From NCBI RefSeq assembly GCF_019649055.1, contig NW_026570568.1, positions 1-40,537 on the forward strand: a stretch of 40,537 nt of DNA, in the 5' to 3' direction. Both the position numbers and the translations under genes were made by a program. Shown piece by piece: positions 19,500-29,680 of this stretch (position 1 is the first letter of the stretch; each line of letters begins with the position of its first letter). Under the pieces are notes generated by a model, which made no database searches, had not been told where the DNA came from, and saw only the letters and a program-made list of their open reading frames with translations. The stretch comes from Paramacrobiotus metropolitanus (Eukaryota; Tardigrada; Eutardigrada; Parachela; Macrobiotidae).

Positions 19500-20511
19500 T
19501 TAATATTAATAATTTTTATTTCATTAAACGCGGTACCATCACAGTTTCAGAAACAGTTAATCATAAAAACAAAATTCCATTTAATGCTGCCGCTCCTTCC
19601 ATTGTTCCGAGTACGGAAGCGGCGTTGCCACGCTGAATTTCCAACGAAAGGCGTTGCCGGAGAAACTCGTGGGAGCGAGGCTCTCCGGTGTGCTGTTGGA
19701 GCCGCTTGCCGATTTCTTTCACTAAAAGGGTAGCTGACTTTCCCCATGGTCCAAGTGTTTCGAAAGCCACTGGTGCGAAGATGTATCTACCATCTAGATA
19801 CGCGTAGAATCGCACTTTCTTCTCTTCAGCTTGTGCCGCAGCAGATCCCGCGGTCGTTGATGTTGAACGTAGCGTCCCATGCCAGACACATCCCGCGTTT
19901 CCAGGCAAAAGTGGTGCAACCTTCTGAACGTCGATCGGACGTGTGGGACGTTCCCCGAGGTTCCACTTTTGCAGGGATGCCGGCTGACACTAGCGCTCTA
20001 CAAACGATATTGTTTAAGCCACCATGACGTGCATGCCTCCCAGCAGAAAAGGAGCAGGACAACCCGTGGTGACCGTACACGTCGACCGGCTTGTTGCATT
20101 TAGCACAGATGTGAGGTTCACAACTTGTTGCGCCCAATCTCAGTCCGACAGATATCTTAACGGTGTCATCATCGAGAAGATTGCCGATGTGTGCCGAGGG
20201 CAGGGCATTTAGCCATAAGCCTGCTTCAGGTGTAGACTGAGCCAGGAGTCGGGCTTTGTTTACTTCGTCGTGGCGGAAAACATCCAGAAGTGTGGATAAT
20301 GACGCGCTACACAGCGGTAGGTCCCAGGTCCGTTGCGATTTCCGAAATTGGGACTCGGGGAGATCGGTAAGGCGTGCGCTGGCTTTCCACAATTCCATGG
20401 GGGCAGAAGCGTCCACGGATGGGTGATCAGGAAGCAGCTTTGACATTAAATCGGACGCGGAGTGAATCGATGCCAAAAAGGCTGGGAGTGCTAATTCTTC
20501 CGCTCGGTGTT
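19500..20511 (-). mobile_element. Non-LTR retrotransposon, 5'-truncated copy 2
   Basis: It matches the 3' third of the element at 8280-10972 in the same orientation. Similarity begins abruptly at about 20511 (CTAATTCTTCCGCTCGG against CTAATTCTTCCGCCCGA near 9285), the typical 5' truncation of target-primed reverse transcription (established). The 3' tail (19500-19580) is A/T-rich and resembles that of copy 1. Similarity by eye is about 80%, so this is not a recent daughter of copy 1. No target duplication could be read. Confidence 0.75.
19561..20476 (-). pseudogene. Zinc motif and endonuclease domain of copy 2
   Basis: A 216-codon frame (20476-19826) contains WLNALPSAHIGNLLDDD, CAKCNKPVDVYGHHGLSC, RHGGLN and GMCLAWDAT. 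A frameshift near 19850-19900 moves to SAAAQAEEKKVRFYAYLDGR and on to QRLSLEIQRGNAASVLGT, the C-terminus. The catalytic PD of the nuclease is SE here (RRSEGCTTFAW against RRPDGCTTFAW in copy 1), so the domain would be inactive even without the frameshift. Confidence 0.7.
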
Positions 20512-20794
20512 AATAAGGTAAATTAAAAACTAAAACAATCAACTGAAATAAATAGGTAATACAAAAGAAAATGGAAATATCCAGCGGTAAATGGTACTGC
20601 ATACGTGAAAAGGAACTGCATCCAGTCAACGCATGATATTATTGTGTGTGTAGCCTTTCAAAGCTGTTGTTGTTACTCAAATGAAATAATTGTTGTTACT
20701 AGAACAAACCGCATCAAGAACGAACTACACTCGTACGAACATTGCTTGGTATAAATAGTTCAGCATTCTTGCTGAGCTGCGTATTGCACTCTTT
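20512..20794. other. Short intergenic stretch
   Basis: Nothing recognised between the truncated non-LTR copy and the second duplicated block. Confidence 0.4.
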
Positions 20795-21090
20795 AATGGC
20801 AGAGAAGGTTTGCGACTGTTGAGTTGTACCTGTATACCGCGTCGCTCACGATAAGGGATATTGTTTGGTAGTGCGAGAGATAAGATACCTCAAGGTGATG
20901 AATTTACCGCTGGCGCTAAGTGATACTGCTGTTTCTGCACCCTGCAGCGCGATACGGACAAAATATTGCAACACGAACTTGATAAGATTAGTTTGCACTT
21001 GTTGTGTTATATTCCGTTTTCTCCATTCGATGCGATTCTGCCTATTTCGCAATCATTGGGCCTGTATGGTCCGAGAGCTTTGATTCATTC
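20795..21090. repeat. Segmental duplication, block 2, non-coding part
   Basis: Direct-orientation partner of 15190-15510, sharing GATGAATTT, TTCCGTTTTCTCCATTCGATGC and the surrounding sequence with indels. Confidence 0.6.
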
Positions 21091-21412
21091 CAGCTGCGCG
21101 GCCCGGTACACAGTGCCAGTTTTGTTATGCACACACACTGAAACTTTCACGCACTGTGAAACGTTTTCTAGTACTTCTGATGTCCTTCTGTAAAGTGGAT
21201 GATACGCGCCACACCTTGCCAAGATGTTGCGCATAGAACTGGGCAGATTTTGTTTGAAATGAACAAAGCGCGATGGATGATCCAAGCTGTTGTTGAGGTT
21301 TTTTCTAATCGGTGAAGTAGACAACTGGACTGCCCATCCTGCTCCCGTTTCCTGTTGTGTCTTTACAGTACACAAATACGAGGTTACATCCAGTATGGCG
21401 AACTTTGATCCG

Positions 21413-21880
21413 TTAGCTAAAAAATGTCCAGTTGCCGCAGATCAACGTTTTCCCCGCAATGCAAACCTCCATGCATCGGGCCGAACGCTGTGCAACATGT
21501 TCCAGAAAGAAAGAGCCGCAATTACTGAATATTGCCAAACCAAAGAAGTTTTCTTGGTTGTGCAATGTGCAGGTAATTCGCACAATTTGCAGTAAGCGTC
21601 GAATCTTGAACCACAGCCGGGGAGACGCCAACCCTCGCATCCAGCGCGCATGCATCGCCGTGACCTTTCCCACACCCGCAGCGGCGCCACCGGACAATTA
21701 TCGACGGCGGCGATATCGTGCCGGCACCGCTTTTTCCGCCGACTCGTGATGGAAGGGTACGAACAGAAAGACCACGTCAATACGCACGGCATCGTCGTTC
21801 CACCTGCGAAATCAAAATTTAGGTGGCAGTAATGAGTAGATATGAAGCATAAATTTACTGGCAACAGCCACTCAAATAAC
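21413..21880 (-). pseudogene. Unknown gene remnant, family A copy 2
   Basis: After TTTCGCAG (possible acceptor, about 21808) a minus frame reads WNDDAVRIDVVFLFVPFHHE, ending in a stop after RRRR. A shifted frame continues GKVTAMHARWMRGL and VRITCTLHNQENFF. These parts match copy 3 (VVILVLRFRFPETPAE and KVTTAHARWVQTL). The combination of a hydrophobic segment, a KVTxxHARW motif and a Tyr/Asn-rich end is not one I recognise. Confidence 0.4.
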
Positions 21881-23090
21881 AAAAAATGCAGACTCTGGGG
21901 GTTAAATTACAAACATTAAAAAAAAAGTAAATAAGGTGAACACAAAGTTCACAGAAAATGTCGGTCAGATTTCGTATAGACTCGTAACATTATTGTGTAT
22001 CTCTATATAATAATCGCGTAAGCCTTAATCTTTGTTGAGTCCGTCAGCTCAACGCACTGATCCAAACTGCCATGACTATGTATCATTCGATAGCCCTTAA
22101 AGTGTAGATTTGCCATCACAAATCTGTTTTTGAAGAAAAAGTTAAGTTTGAAGGAAAACTTTCAAAAACTTTAACATACAAAGTCTATGGGAAAACCCAA
22201 GAACCCACCGCTGCTAAACCGACCACCCCATCACTGTCTCAACAGCCAACACGCTTTTTTGACAGTTTCGATGCAGATGGATGGAACTTTTACGTTCCAT
22301 GACAGATAATATTCTATCGTTTTTATGTATATTTCTCATCAAAATTTAATTTTCAAAAAAAAATTAAACCAAAGAAAGAAGACAAAGGGGCTGCGAAGAT
22401 TCTGCGACTGTTGGATGGTTGTTAAGTCTGATTTTAAAAACGTACCTGACCCCCGCACTGGTTTATTTAGTTTCCGCTTAACTACGCTGTGAAGTGCCTT
22501 CCCGGGCGGGCGTGATTGCCTTTCGTGGCAGAATTGCCCGCGAATTAAGGCAAATTTGCTACTTTTTCGTTTTCAGTAAATAAGGCAAGGTGGTGTTGAG
22601 AAAGACAAACAGGGAACTTGGAATATTTAAAATTTGCTTCGAAGGACAGCAAGCTGTTTGCGTTGCACGTTGTGTTTGGATTAAAGAACCCCTAATACAT
22701 ACGAGTATCAATGCAAATCCCACTTTCTGCTCAAGCTAAATCATGTTCAGTTTAAAAATGGGTAGGGTGGAATTGATGTGGAGCGAATTGTACTATGTAA
22801 GGCGGAATGCTTCATTGTTAAGTAAAAAAGGACAAATGAATTTTTCAGTTCGCTATATAGCATGCTGGAAAGGGCGCAAACGGAGCTCGCGAAGCAGCAA
22901 GCACGTAAGAATTTCATTTAAAGTTCTCGCTTTGAAAAAGAATTACCGTAAAAGCGAAGATGGAAAGTTGGAAACCCAACGAAATGCGTCTGTTCTTATT
23001 TAAATTTAAAGTTTGCAAATGTGTTCTGTGGTTAAGGCAATGGTAAAAAAGAAACGGCGATAGCAAGTAAAGCGGTTGCTCTGTCAGTGT
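21881..23090. other. Intergenic, nothing recognised
   Basis: AT-rich with a GC-richer spot at 22495-22560. The 86-codon plus frame at 22743-23003 is Lys/Arg/Ser-rich and lacks any domain or context. No repeats with partners in the window. Confidence 0.5.
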
Positions 23091-23109
23091 ACTGATCGTT
23101 TAACTGGGG

Positions 23110-23540
23110 TAAAAAGGGCACCAGTGGACCGCGCTGGCATCTTTTGGGTAGGGGGGGCGGAAGGCCGCCGGGGGGCGGCGTGGAGCCCAAAAATCTCCGG
23201 GGGGGCGGCCCAAATTTTGGAAATCCGCCCGGGGGTGGACTATTTTTTAAAAAAAATTTTATTAAAAAATTTCAAAAAATTAGAAAAAAGCTTTAAAAAA
23301 GTGTACAAAATAAGAAAGAATGATAATAAGTTTAAAAGAAACCTAAAAACTTGAAAAAAACGCAATTATTATTTTAAAAAAATTCGAAAAAATCAAAAAT
23401 TATTAAAAATTTAAAGCGCCCCCCTGGCGGCTCGGCTGCGCCAAGTTTAAAAGTCCGCCCCCGGCGGCGCCAAACCGAGACTGGTGGGCGCCCCCACCGC
23501 CCCCCCTCCAACGCGGGCCTGCCGGGCGGGCAGTGGTATT
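23110..23540. mobile_element. GC-ended, AT-centred inverted-repeat element (hAT-like candidate)
   Basis: The left end CAGTGGACCGCGCTGGC and a run GGGTAGGGGGGGCGG are mirrored on the right by the reverse complement CACTGCCCGCCCGGCAGG and GGAGGGGGGGGCGG. The ends are very GC-rich, and the middle (23240-23415) is almost pure A/T. CAGTGG ends followed by G-runs are common in some hAT MITE families (established), but no 8-bp duplication is readable here. Confidence 0.45.
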
Positions 23541-23887
23541 ACTATTCAAATTGGGATTTAAAGTACAAGTAAACTGTTATCGGATAGTCTACGGCTCTAA
23601 AGCTTTAAAAAGCGCGGAATGACAAAAGTGGGAAGGGGAGCAACTTCTAATAAATTTACGGATGCCCTGTTCAGCAGGTGCACGAAATTTAAATGACTGA
23701 TAACTGATCTGGAAATTAAAAAATAGATGGGGAACTAATGAGGAAATTTCTCCTCTTTAACACGCAGAATTTTGCATTTCAGGTTTAAGGTCATCTCTGC
23801 AGTCAATAAAGCGGCAGGTAAATTTTTCAGTAGACATTATCGTCATCTGTGACTTTGTTATATTGTAGAATTTTACGCTTCGTCCAT

Positions 23888-24672
23888 AAAATAAAGGGTG
23901 GTACTATAGGCACCTTTCACCCCGTTTGCTTTAGGCATCTTCTTTTGCACCCTGTTTTGCTGTAGGCACCCCTTTTCAGTTAAATAGATAGTTCTCGCAA
24001 CCCGGTTTTTTCCGCCGACTATAGGTACCTATTTTTAGATTTTTTCCGCATGACTGAAAATGATTTTTTGACAGTTTTTTCGGTTCACAAAAATTTCTTC
24101 AACAATCTGACATGTGACTAGGTCAGGCATTCACATAAAAGGTGTACAAGGGAGTAGGGACCACATGCGAAAAGGGACCGGTTTGGATGATCGGGCAGCA
24201 TGCTGCAGATGAGATCATTTGACTACGAATGGTTGGAACGTTTCTCTTTGATGCCGCTTGAAAGTAGCTTCGAATGCGGAAAAGCCAAAAAGGGCGGGTA
24301 ACTGCAGGGTAGCCTTCTGGTAGACCAGGTCATTGTCAGATCGTGGATGATCTTCGGATGGGTTACTTATTACAGAATTGGACAATATGAACACAGAGCC
24401 GTGTCAGTTCTGCTGGAGAGCTCCCATGTATTACAAGAGAACAAATCTGAGGTCGATAGTGCATATGACTTTCAGAAACTTCTATAAGGTCATGAAATTC
24501 GGTCTTAAAACATAGCACAAGAAAACAAAGGGTGAGCTTATAGCTTTTGCACGTGACAGGGTGCAAGGATTAATTAATGGAAAGTGGTGCCCACTTTGAC
24601 TCAAAGCGGCTGCGAAAGGGGATGCCTGTAGATAACGGGAGTAAAAGGGGTGCCTATAGTCACTTCCTAAAA
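23888..24672. mobile_element. Inverted-repeat element with subterminal TAGGCACC units
   Basis: The left part has ACTATAGGCACC near 23902, then TTTAGGCATC and TGTAGGCACCCC at short intervals. The right part has the reverse complements GATGCCTGTAGATAACGGGA and GGGGTGCCTATAGT (about 24622-24660). Both flanks also show AAAATAAA. The interior has no transposase. The ends are not sharply defined and no target duplication is certain. Confidence 0.45.
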
Positions 24673-24829
24673 TAAAACTTGTACTTTACCTGCAGGCTGC
24701 AATTATGAGTTATGATTTGTCCATCGCATTAATTATTCCGCGCAATTTGCGCGGGGTCTGCTAGTATGAAATACTGTGAAATAAATTCAGCTTAGTGTGC
24801 CTGTGTATTCCAATTTCCATTAGATCGGT

Positions 24830-25290
24830 GGTGGAATTCCACTGGCGGTCACGGGTCTACTGATCAGCGGGGCTGCTGCCCTGTTGGGCAACACCTCGTG
24901 GTGGAACGCCCCGCTCTCCCGTCGCCGGCGTCCCTGTCATTGTCTATATCTGCATCGTGGCCCGCGCACGATGCAGATATTGCGCAGGGAGAGTGTGATT
25001 GGTAACTGATGGTGGTGATTCTCGTTCTGCGCTTCCGCTTCCCGGAAACCCCTGCTGAACACTGTCGACGCTTCTTAGCCGTCGTCAACGACAACCGCTC
25101 GCCTGCTGATCAGCGTTTGCTGGAAAAGGTCACCACGGCGCATGCGCGCTGGGTGCAGACGCTGCGGTCTATCCGGATCAGTGGAGCGACATTCGCCGAC
25201 TTTTACAATTACGAATACGAAGTATACAAAATAACGCTAGAGCATCTCAGCAGGAATTGCTTGTACAGCGCTTCCAGAGAGCATTGAAAC
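24830..25290 (+). pseudogene. Unknown gene remnant, family A copy 3 (inverted)
   Basis: Plus-strand coding-like sequence: LAVTGLLISGAAALLGNTSW (hydrophobic, membrane-like), then a hairpin at 24946-24980 that breaks the frame, then MVVILVLRFRFPETPAEHCR from 25009, with HARWVQTLRSIRISGATF and ADFYNYEYEVYKITL. The 92-codon frame is the best-preserved part of the family. The hydrophobic start suggests a membrane or secreted protein (inference). No family is recognised. Confidence 0.4.
24946..24980. repeat. Perfect hairpin, 14-bp stem, 7-base loop
   Basis: ATATCTGCATCGTG, loop GCCCGCG, CACGATGCAGATAT. The arms are exact reverse complements. It stands inside the gene remnant at 24830-25290, between the membrane-like part and the second frame. 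Confidence 0.8.
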
Positions 25291-25815
25291 GATGCTCTTT
25301 TAGCGTCTCAAGCCGACTTACTTATTCAGCGCTTCCATCGAACGAACAGTCGACGGTTCAAGTTGAAAAACGATGCAGTCTGCTATGCTTAAGATTACCA
25401 GAATCGAGAAATAGCAGCTCATCACAGAGGGCAGATCGCAGGTAATTTACACAGTAAGGCCCTTATGTAAAACGAAAAACCAACACTGGAGTCAGGTTCA
25501 GAAGCAACCTGATCAACTCCCGGTAAATCTACGTATTCGTCTACGGTCAATCGGTCATGGGTACGCTAGTCTGCACAGCCAAAACGGATAGTCACAACGT
25601 CACGAGAAACGCTTAGCATTTACATCCGCTTTAGCATAATCGATTATTTATTAGCGGGTTGTGTACAATTCAGTTGTTCCACAGGCAGCGATCCTACAGG
25701 GACGCAACACCGGGATGCAGTGGATCTGCGGGAACTGGACGTCGCCACGTTGAGCTGGTTGACCGTTTATAAACTGAATGGACGTTACAAGACTAAATAG
25801 AGAAGCTGTGTAAAA
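25291..25815. other. Intergenic, nothing recognised
   Basis: No gene. AGTAAGGCCCTTATGTAAA near 25455 resembles the reverse complement of the sequence after the short repeats at 25822-25892, so the whole may be an old inverted-repeat element. Confidence 0.35.
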
Positions 25816-25821
25816 TCGTGA

Positions 25822-25884
25822 GTAATTTACGTGAGACGGTGAGAATTTACGTGAGACGCTGGGTTATGTAATTTACGTGAGACG
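25822..25884. repeat. Three short repeats AATTTACGTGAGACG
   Basis: The motif occurs at about 25824, 25844 and 25870 with spacings near 20 and 26 bases. It is reminiscent of subterminal repeats of DNA transposons. Confidence 0.6.
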
Positions 25885-25892
25885 GCCTTACT

Positions 25893-27180
25893 CTAGCCCA
25901 ATGTTTGCCGCGTATGTTTCTTCGTGATGTTGTTACCGACATTTTGCATATATGTATGATATTATTCCGAATTCGTTCTTCTAAGTGATTCTTACTTCCG
26001 GCTAAAGGGCAGCTGAGCAAGAGAGTCTTATAGGAAATGGCCGAAGAGTTGCTGTAGTAATGGGAGGTGTGAAAGGTGTGACAATAGCCTAAAGTGTTTG
26101 GGAGTGCGCGAAAGTAAAAGTTTTTCCTCTCAACTGTAAAATATGCATCTTTAGCTAGGTTTTATTGGCATACCTACAATGAAAAGTTAATGCGAGACTT
26201 CGGGCATGGTCATTGCTCATTGGCCAGCCGACTCTGTTCAAGCAGTGAACGGCATATACCGGTATCTGCTTGTCTGCGTCCTTAATTGTCTTCATGGCAT
26301 CCTCGCCACACTTTTCAGCCATTTCCGCGCCTAATGGTCCGTTAATGCGCTGCAAAACTGCTGTGTCAGCCTAAAGGAAGTCGGCAGCACACCAAGCGCA
26401 ATAATGTTGTCTGGCGATAACAAAATATCCCGACAGAACAAACCGGCAGTCTATGGAACTGGTCAGCGCTTTTGGAGAAAATCTAGTGGCTGTTAGTGCG
26501 AAACAATTTACCACAGGAAATACGCGACAGCACACCACCGTGTCGGTGCAGAATCAAATATCAATAAAAGTTAAAATCTGCTTAACCAAAACAACTTGGT
26601 AACCTAGAACAGTAGAATCTTAATTATGAAAACGGTGCAACAAATTTAGAAGACACGAAGTAATGCACTTGTCATGTGCGGCCATGTAGAAGAACACATT
26701 TCTGGGTAATCATAATCATTGAGTGTTTATGGCTCTAATTATGCATTTTCGATGTTTTCCTTATTTTATCCTAATGACCCATACTTTGACAAATGCTTTA
26801 TCTGGACTCCCTTTAGAGTACAGGCGCATATCTGGGCTCCTCTCTAGTTAATCCGTGATAGAATACTGAATGGCCAGAGTGTGGTAATGTGAATGCCGGC
26901 AACCGTTGTACGTGTCGCGAAGCCGTTTCCGGTAGACGTAAGTTTTCCGGTTTATTTGGTTAATTAAACAGTTCAGTTAAAATTAGAATGAAAACTATTT
27001 TGCGCACTACTATTCTGCCTCTGTTATTTTGTGCACGATTCTTCAGCTGTGGATAAACTGCTGTAGTGGTCACTTGTCGTTGCGCGGCGGTAGAATAAAC
27101 GACAATCACCAGGTGTTGATTAACGATCTTGCCGGAATCTTGGATGATTGATCGGTCTTGATCTGGTCGTGTTGGTGTGA
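25893..27180. other. Intergenic; one weak ORF
   Basis: A minus-strand frame at 26355-26155 (66 codons) reads GPLGAEMAEKCGEDAMKTIK, has a possible acceptor (TTTTGCAG) just upstream and ends next to AATAAA. It could be a last exon, but nothing supports it beyond composition. The rest shows no gene. Confidence 0.3.
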
Positions 27181-27183
27181 CTA

Positions 27184-27690
27184 ACTTTGTTTGCGATGGT
27201 AACCGTTCCCGCGCAGTTTGGCCTGTTTGTGGCGCATCGAACCGGCGTTAGCGTCGGCATTCGTGATCGAGATCAGCGAGCTGGGATTGGGCGCAATGGG
27301 CGAGCTGGAGGTGTACGAGGTCCCCCGCCTGTCCACCGCCATCGCCTTCACCAACCGCAACGGCACGGCGGTCGGCTAAGCGCCGCGCAGCGTACACGTG
27401 ATTTCCGGTGACGTTAGTTAAGGTTGCCAGTGGGGCGTTGGAACCGGTCACCCGCCTGACCGCCGCCTACTCCCTCGACTACCCGCCCTGGCCGCTGGGG
27501 ATTCAGTGGTTCGGTCGTCTCGGCACCGTCGTCACGGCCAGCCCCGTGGGATACGATTTCGGTGAGTTTTATCATCCGCTCACTATCCTACTTTTTTCCA
27601 CTAACTTTTACTACAGAATGTTATTTCTAGCATCCTGCATTAATTCGGTCGTAATTCTCACTGAGTGTGTTATACAGCTTAGGACAAAAG
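27184..27690 (+). pseudogene. Unknown exon-intron unit, family B copy 2
   Basis: A plus frame (about 27257-27378) reads EISELGLGAMGELEVYEVPR and on to AIAFTNRNGTAVG, then a TAA. Downstream, in another frame, VKVASGALEPVTRLTAAYS and SPVGYDFG follow (27420-27560), ending at a donor-like GGTGAGTT. The next segment (GCTCACTATCCT...TTTTACTACAG, acceptor near 27616) matches the intron of copy 1. A frameshift and stop separate the two coding parts, so this copy is probably dead. Confidence 0.4.
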
Positions 27691-28500
27691 AGACGCATAA
27701 TCCCACCGACTGCATTCCGAACGTATGCGGCGCAGTGCGCTGTACGACTCAGCTGAAATATCCGGTTGTCGTACAAGTGCACTTGTCACATGCGTACGGA
27801 TATCTGGGTATGGGGTTATGCGTCTTTTTAGTCCTAAGCTGTATATTTTCCCCTTGTATGTGCTTAAAAAAATGATTGCTTTTCTCGTGCTTTAGAAAAA
27901 ATAGCTGATAAGGAGCCCGTTCAAAGAGATCTTCCGTTGACTGAATTTCGTCGTGCCTAGTTGATTAAAGTTTTAGTTGGTCCAGACCTGGATATGCGGT
28001 GCCACAATTCAGCCATGTCACTAACGGTATCGAATGGTGTTAGTTTAGCGCAGAAAATGGGAATCGCTGCCCAACAGCGGCACGACGGTCCCTAGGAGAT
28101 TTGGGATCAACAATGCGACCGACATTCTGGTCTTCTCTGCCGTGTGCTTACTACGGCATTTTCACAAACAAGGATGCCAAAGGTCAACTTATACGGAATT
28201 TATGGTTTAATAAAAATATCAAATTCGTATCAGTTTTGTGTGGACGACATAGATGCTGTGTTATATGCGTGGGACCTTGCCGGTCGCGTGTATTCTTATA
28301 ATTATAACCTTGTACGTCCTGACTTGCTTAGATACGAAAATACGCTGTTGTCACGTACAGCTGTATGAGCAGCCAGTATGTTCGCGGACAAGATACAGTA
28401 AACATCAATAAATACTAATGTACAAATAGTATTATACAATACGCATACAATACAGATACTCCACATCGGCGTGAAGCTATTCTGAGCTCATTCGGGCCGT
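27691..28500. other. Mostly non-coding; one weak ORF
   Basis: A plus frame from 28171 to 28368 reads MPKVNLYGIYGLIKISNSYQ and has a fairly protein-like composition but no motif or context. The 130 bases before 28501 should be the 5' region of the gag-bearing element that follows. No LTR end or primer site could be pointed out there. Confidence 0.3.
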
Positions 28501-29200
28501 ATGACGCCCAAACCCTCTCCGTCTACGTCCAATCCATTGAATCCTCAGTCCATTTCCGCTGATAATACTACGACAACTACCAGCACTTCCGATCCATCCC
28601 TTACAGCTCCGTCGGGCGGATCCGTTCCCCCAAGTACTATTCCACCCAGTTCCACCCGTACGTCCGGATCCTTGACCAACCAGCGCGTGACCTCCTCATC
28701 CAGCCCACTAATGGCTCAGCATATTGTGCGGCTGGAAAAGTGGAATCCGGATGAACTCACCTGGACAGAATGGTACCAGAAGTTCGAAAACTACATTGAG
28801 ATAACCGGCGTCCCGGATGACAAGAAGGTCAACCTGCTGCTGGACTCTCTCGATCCGAAACCATTCAAGCGCCTGGTGGCCGTATGCCTTCCGGGTAGAC
28901 CTAAAGATTTTCCATTGGATCAACTGCTCGAGAAGCTACGTATCCACTATCCATTACACTTCCTTTACCTTCCGGCATGTTCAAATTGCAAAATTCTTCA
29001 AGGTGACCCAGACTTCCAGTGAAGACTTGGAAGTTTTTTCGGAAAAGCTCCAAGAAGCGACAGCGTACTGCCCGTTCCCGTCCACAGTGCTGGATGATAA
29101 CCTCTGCGCAGCCTTCCTGAACGGTCTGCAGAATGAAAGTACCCGCTCTCACCTGATGACCTATGTCAGAGACCGCTCACTCGAGGCGGTAGACACCTCT
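28501..29200 (+). pseudogene. Gag of a Ty3/gypsy element, interrupted by the next element
   Basis: Starts ATG at 28501 with a Ser/Thr/Pro-rich head. Then LEKWNPDELTWTEWYQKFEN, GVPDDKKVNLLLDSL and, after a frameshift near 28970, SSEDLEVFSEKLQEATAYC and DDNLCAAFLNGLQNESTRSH. This is the capsid-like pattern of gypsy Gag (W-x2-W-x4-F at the start, F-x4-L later), resembling the Mag/K02A2.6-like type. It ends after RDRSLEAVDTS, exactly where the LTR of the large element begins, so its remainder, if present, should follow that element's 3' LTR outside the window. Confidence 0.65.
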
Positions 29201-29666
29201 TGTGGCTTTGCTCTGTCGCCCGCCCGCACATGGCTACTCCATTCGTGCACACACTTTGTCTACGCTGACCAATCAGCGCATTTCTCTGCACTCTTGGGGG
29301 TGGAGCCCCTGCGCCTGGGCGATTCCATGCTTTGCAGCATCAGCGGTTGCATACCCGCAGCGCGGAATCATAATCACGATTCAGCGTACACTTTGTCTAC
29401 GCTGACCAATCAGCGCATTTCTCTGCACTCTTGGGGGTGGAGCCCTGCGCCTACGGGCGATTCCATGCTTTGCAGCATCAGCGGTTGCATACCCGCAGCA
29501 CGCGGAATCATAATCACGATTCCTAGATAGCGCACTGCAGGCACTTTTTCCACAGCTTTTCCCGCATTGGGTTTTCTGTTGGTTTTGTGTTGTTGTTGCT
29601 TTATTGCTATCACAATAAAGGCTATATTTGCCCCATTTTCCATCTGCTTCTGTGTCATATCTGACA
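29201..29666 (+). repeat. 5' LTR of the large gypsy element
   Basis: Starts TGTGGCTTTG, the TG chosen because the other element's gag similarity stops there. It ends TATCTGACA directly before the primer site. AATAAAGG at about 29615 is a likely polyadenylation signal, inside a TTTATTGCTAT-CACAATAAAG module shared with the LTR at 1322-1743. It contains a tandem duplication (separate entry). The 3' LTR is outside the window, so the start is inferred. Confidence 0.65.
29251..29522 (+). repeat. Tandem duplication of about 134 bp inside the LTR
   Basis: 29251-29382 and 29388-29522 both run from ACACTTTGTCTACGCTGACC to AATCATAATCACGATTC and differ at only a few positions. Each contains CCAATCAGCGCATTTCTCTG, so a CCAAT-type promoter motif is doubled. 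High identity suggests the duplication is recent compared with the decay of the coding part, or kept by the element. Confidence 0.85.
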
Positions 29667-29680
29667 TGGTAGCAGCATCG
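29667..29680 (+). promoter_or_regulatory. Primer binding site (initiator Met tRNA type)
   Basis: TGGTAGCAGCATCG follows the LTR end directly. The first nine bases match the complement of an animal initiator Met tRNA 3' end (CTGCTACCA). The remainder diverges. Confidence 0.65.

Noticed and set aside
22743-23003. 86-codon plus-strand frame as a basic protein
   Set aside because: No homologous feature, neighbours or repeats. Lys/Arg/Ser richness is expected from the purine-rich composition.
29540-29660. Copia element suggested by the primer-site type
   Set aside because: The primer site type is shared by several LTR groups. The pol order downstream (RT before integrase) is gypsy.
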